NCBI GenBank assembly: GCA_022824305.1
Contig: JAJEAD010000068.1
Coordinates: 1-61,021, forward strand
Source of the DNA: Gammaproteobacteria bacterium
GTDB lineage: Bacteria > Pseudomonadota > Gammaproteobacteria > HK1
Reading direction: 5' to 3'
DNA: 61,021 nucleotides
A model generated the notes under the pieces. The model saw only the letters and a program-made list of their open reading frames with translations. It was not told where the DNA came from and made no database searches. Made by a program: the position numbers and the translations under genes. Below are positions 60,907 to 61,021 of this stretch, one piece after another (the first letter of the stretch is position 1; every line of letters starts with the position of its first letter).

Positions 60907-61021
60907 GGCGTCGAGGACGAGACCGGCAATGGGCACCGGGCCGCGGGCCCCCCAAAGCGGGGCGCCGCCCCCAAAAATAACCCCCCCCCCCACAGGCCCC
61001 AGGAGGCGGAACCCCCCGCAC
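60907..61021. other. Low-quality contig end
   Basis: The last ~100 bases contain long C, G and A runs (for example a run of eleven C after AAAAATAA) unlike the rest of the contig. They look like assembly or read-end error, and no gene can be trusted here. Expected ABC permease genes after the binding protein may lie beyond. Confidence 0.6.

Noticed and set aside
59158..60993. Minus-strand frame opposite the solute-binding protein
   Set aside because: It is antisense to a clear family member with signal peptide and ribosome site, and has no recognisable motif.
1..61021. CRISPR arrays, rRNA and tRNA genes, intact insertion sequences
   Set aside because: No regularly spaced repeats, cloverleaf-like sequence, or transposase motif was found by reading; a covariance-model search would be needed for certainty.
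60907..61021. Coding or regulatory signals at the right end
   Set aside because: The homopolymer-rich sequence looks erroneous, so any pattern there is unreliable.

Overview
The window is a high-GC, gene-dense contig from a Gram-negative bacterium. Evidence for a Gram-negative envelope is an outer-membrane beta-barrel, a LolA-like protein, a lipoprotein and RND/HlyD export parts. No rRNA, tRNA, CRISPR array or intact transposase was seen. The last ~100 bases are homopolymer-rich and look like a poor contig end. The best clue to habitat is the gene cluster at 32.4-52.3 kb. It matches, as I remember it, the 'srp' proteusin clusters reported from marine sponge metagenomes (tryptophan peptide halogenase plus cyclodehydratase). 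I therefore infer an uncultured, probably sponge-associated proteobacterium; the class is uncertain. GTG and TTG starts with good ribosome sites, and 1-4 nt start/stop overlaps, are common.

Layout. 0.3-4.0 kb: methyltransferase, hotdog thioesterase, SDR and an arginase-family hydrolase. 4.1-4.6 kb: two tandem paralogous coiled-coil/membrane proteins. 4.6-9.0 kb: mrfA-mrfB DNA repair genes divergent from lexA, with candidate LexA sites in the 44-bp gap. 9.1-17.0 kb: HAD hydrolase, YbdK-like ligase, amidohydrolase, a His-rich secreted protein divergent from an OmpR/EnvZ-type two-component pair, and a PLP decarboxylase. 17.0-23.2 kb: hyuA-hyuB and a CocE/NonD hydrolase. 23.4-27.8 kb: a small island with one lipoprotein and three toxin-antitoxin modules. 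It is bounded by 71-bp direct repeats that duplicate the 3' end of the neighbouring RidA gene. 27.8-32.2 kb: a catabolic run on the minus strand (RidA-like, carnitine-dehydrogenase-like, NIPSNAP, acyl-CoA carboxyltransferase).

32.4-52.3 kb (all minus strand) is the RiPP cluster. In order of transcription it holds an AlkB-type di-iron oxygenase fused to a GlnE-like domain, a fused E1-like/YcaO cyclodehydratase, a terminator, an 83-aa nitrile-hydratase-leader precursor ending in GLCCCW, and a LolA-like protein. These are followed by an outer-membrane barrel, a flavin-dependent tryptophan halogenase, an MMPL/RND permease, a short HlyD, a C39 peptidase/ABC exporter, a second NHLM-type ABC exporter, a squalene-cyclase-like protein carrying its own precursor-type leader, and an unrecognised 372-aa protein. 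The predicted product is a very short Leu-Cys-Cys-Cys-Trp core with azol(in)es from Cys and a halogenated C-terminal Trp, cut and exported by the C39 ABC transporter.

52.6-60.9 kb is a second catabolic module: class III aminotransferase, GMC oxidoreductase, three Fe(II)/2-oxoglutarate-type oxygenases and a solute-binding protein. The binding-protein sequence is circularly permuted relative to its family. The module suggests uptake and oxidative breakdown of small organic solutes; the substrate cannot be read from the sequence.
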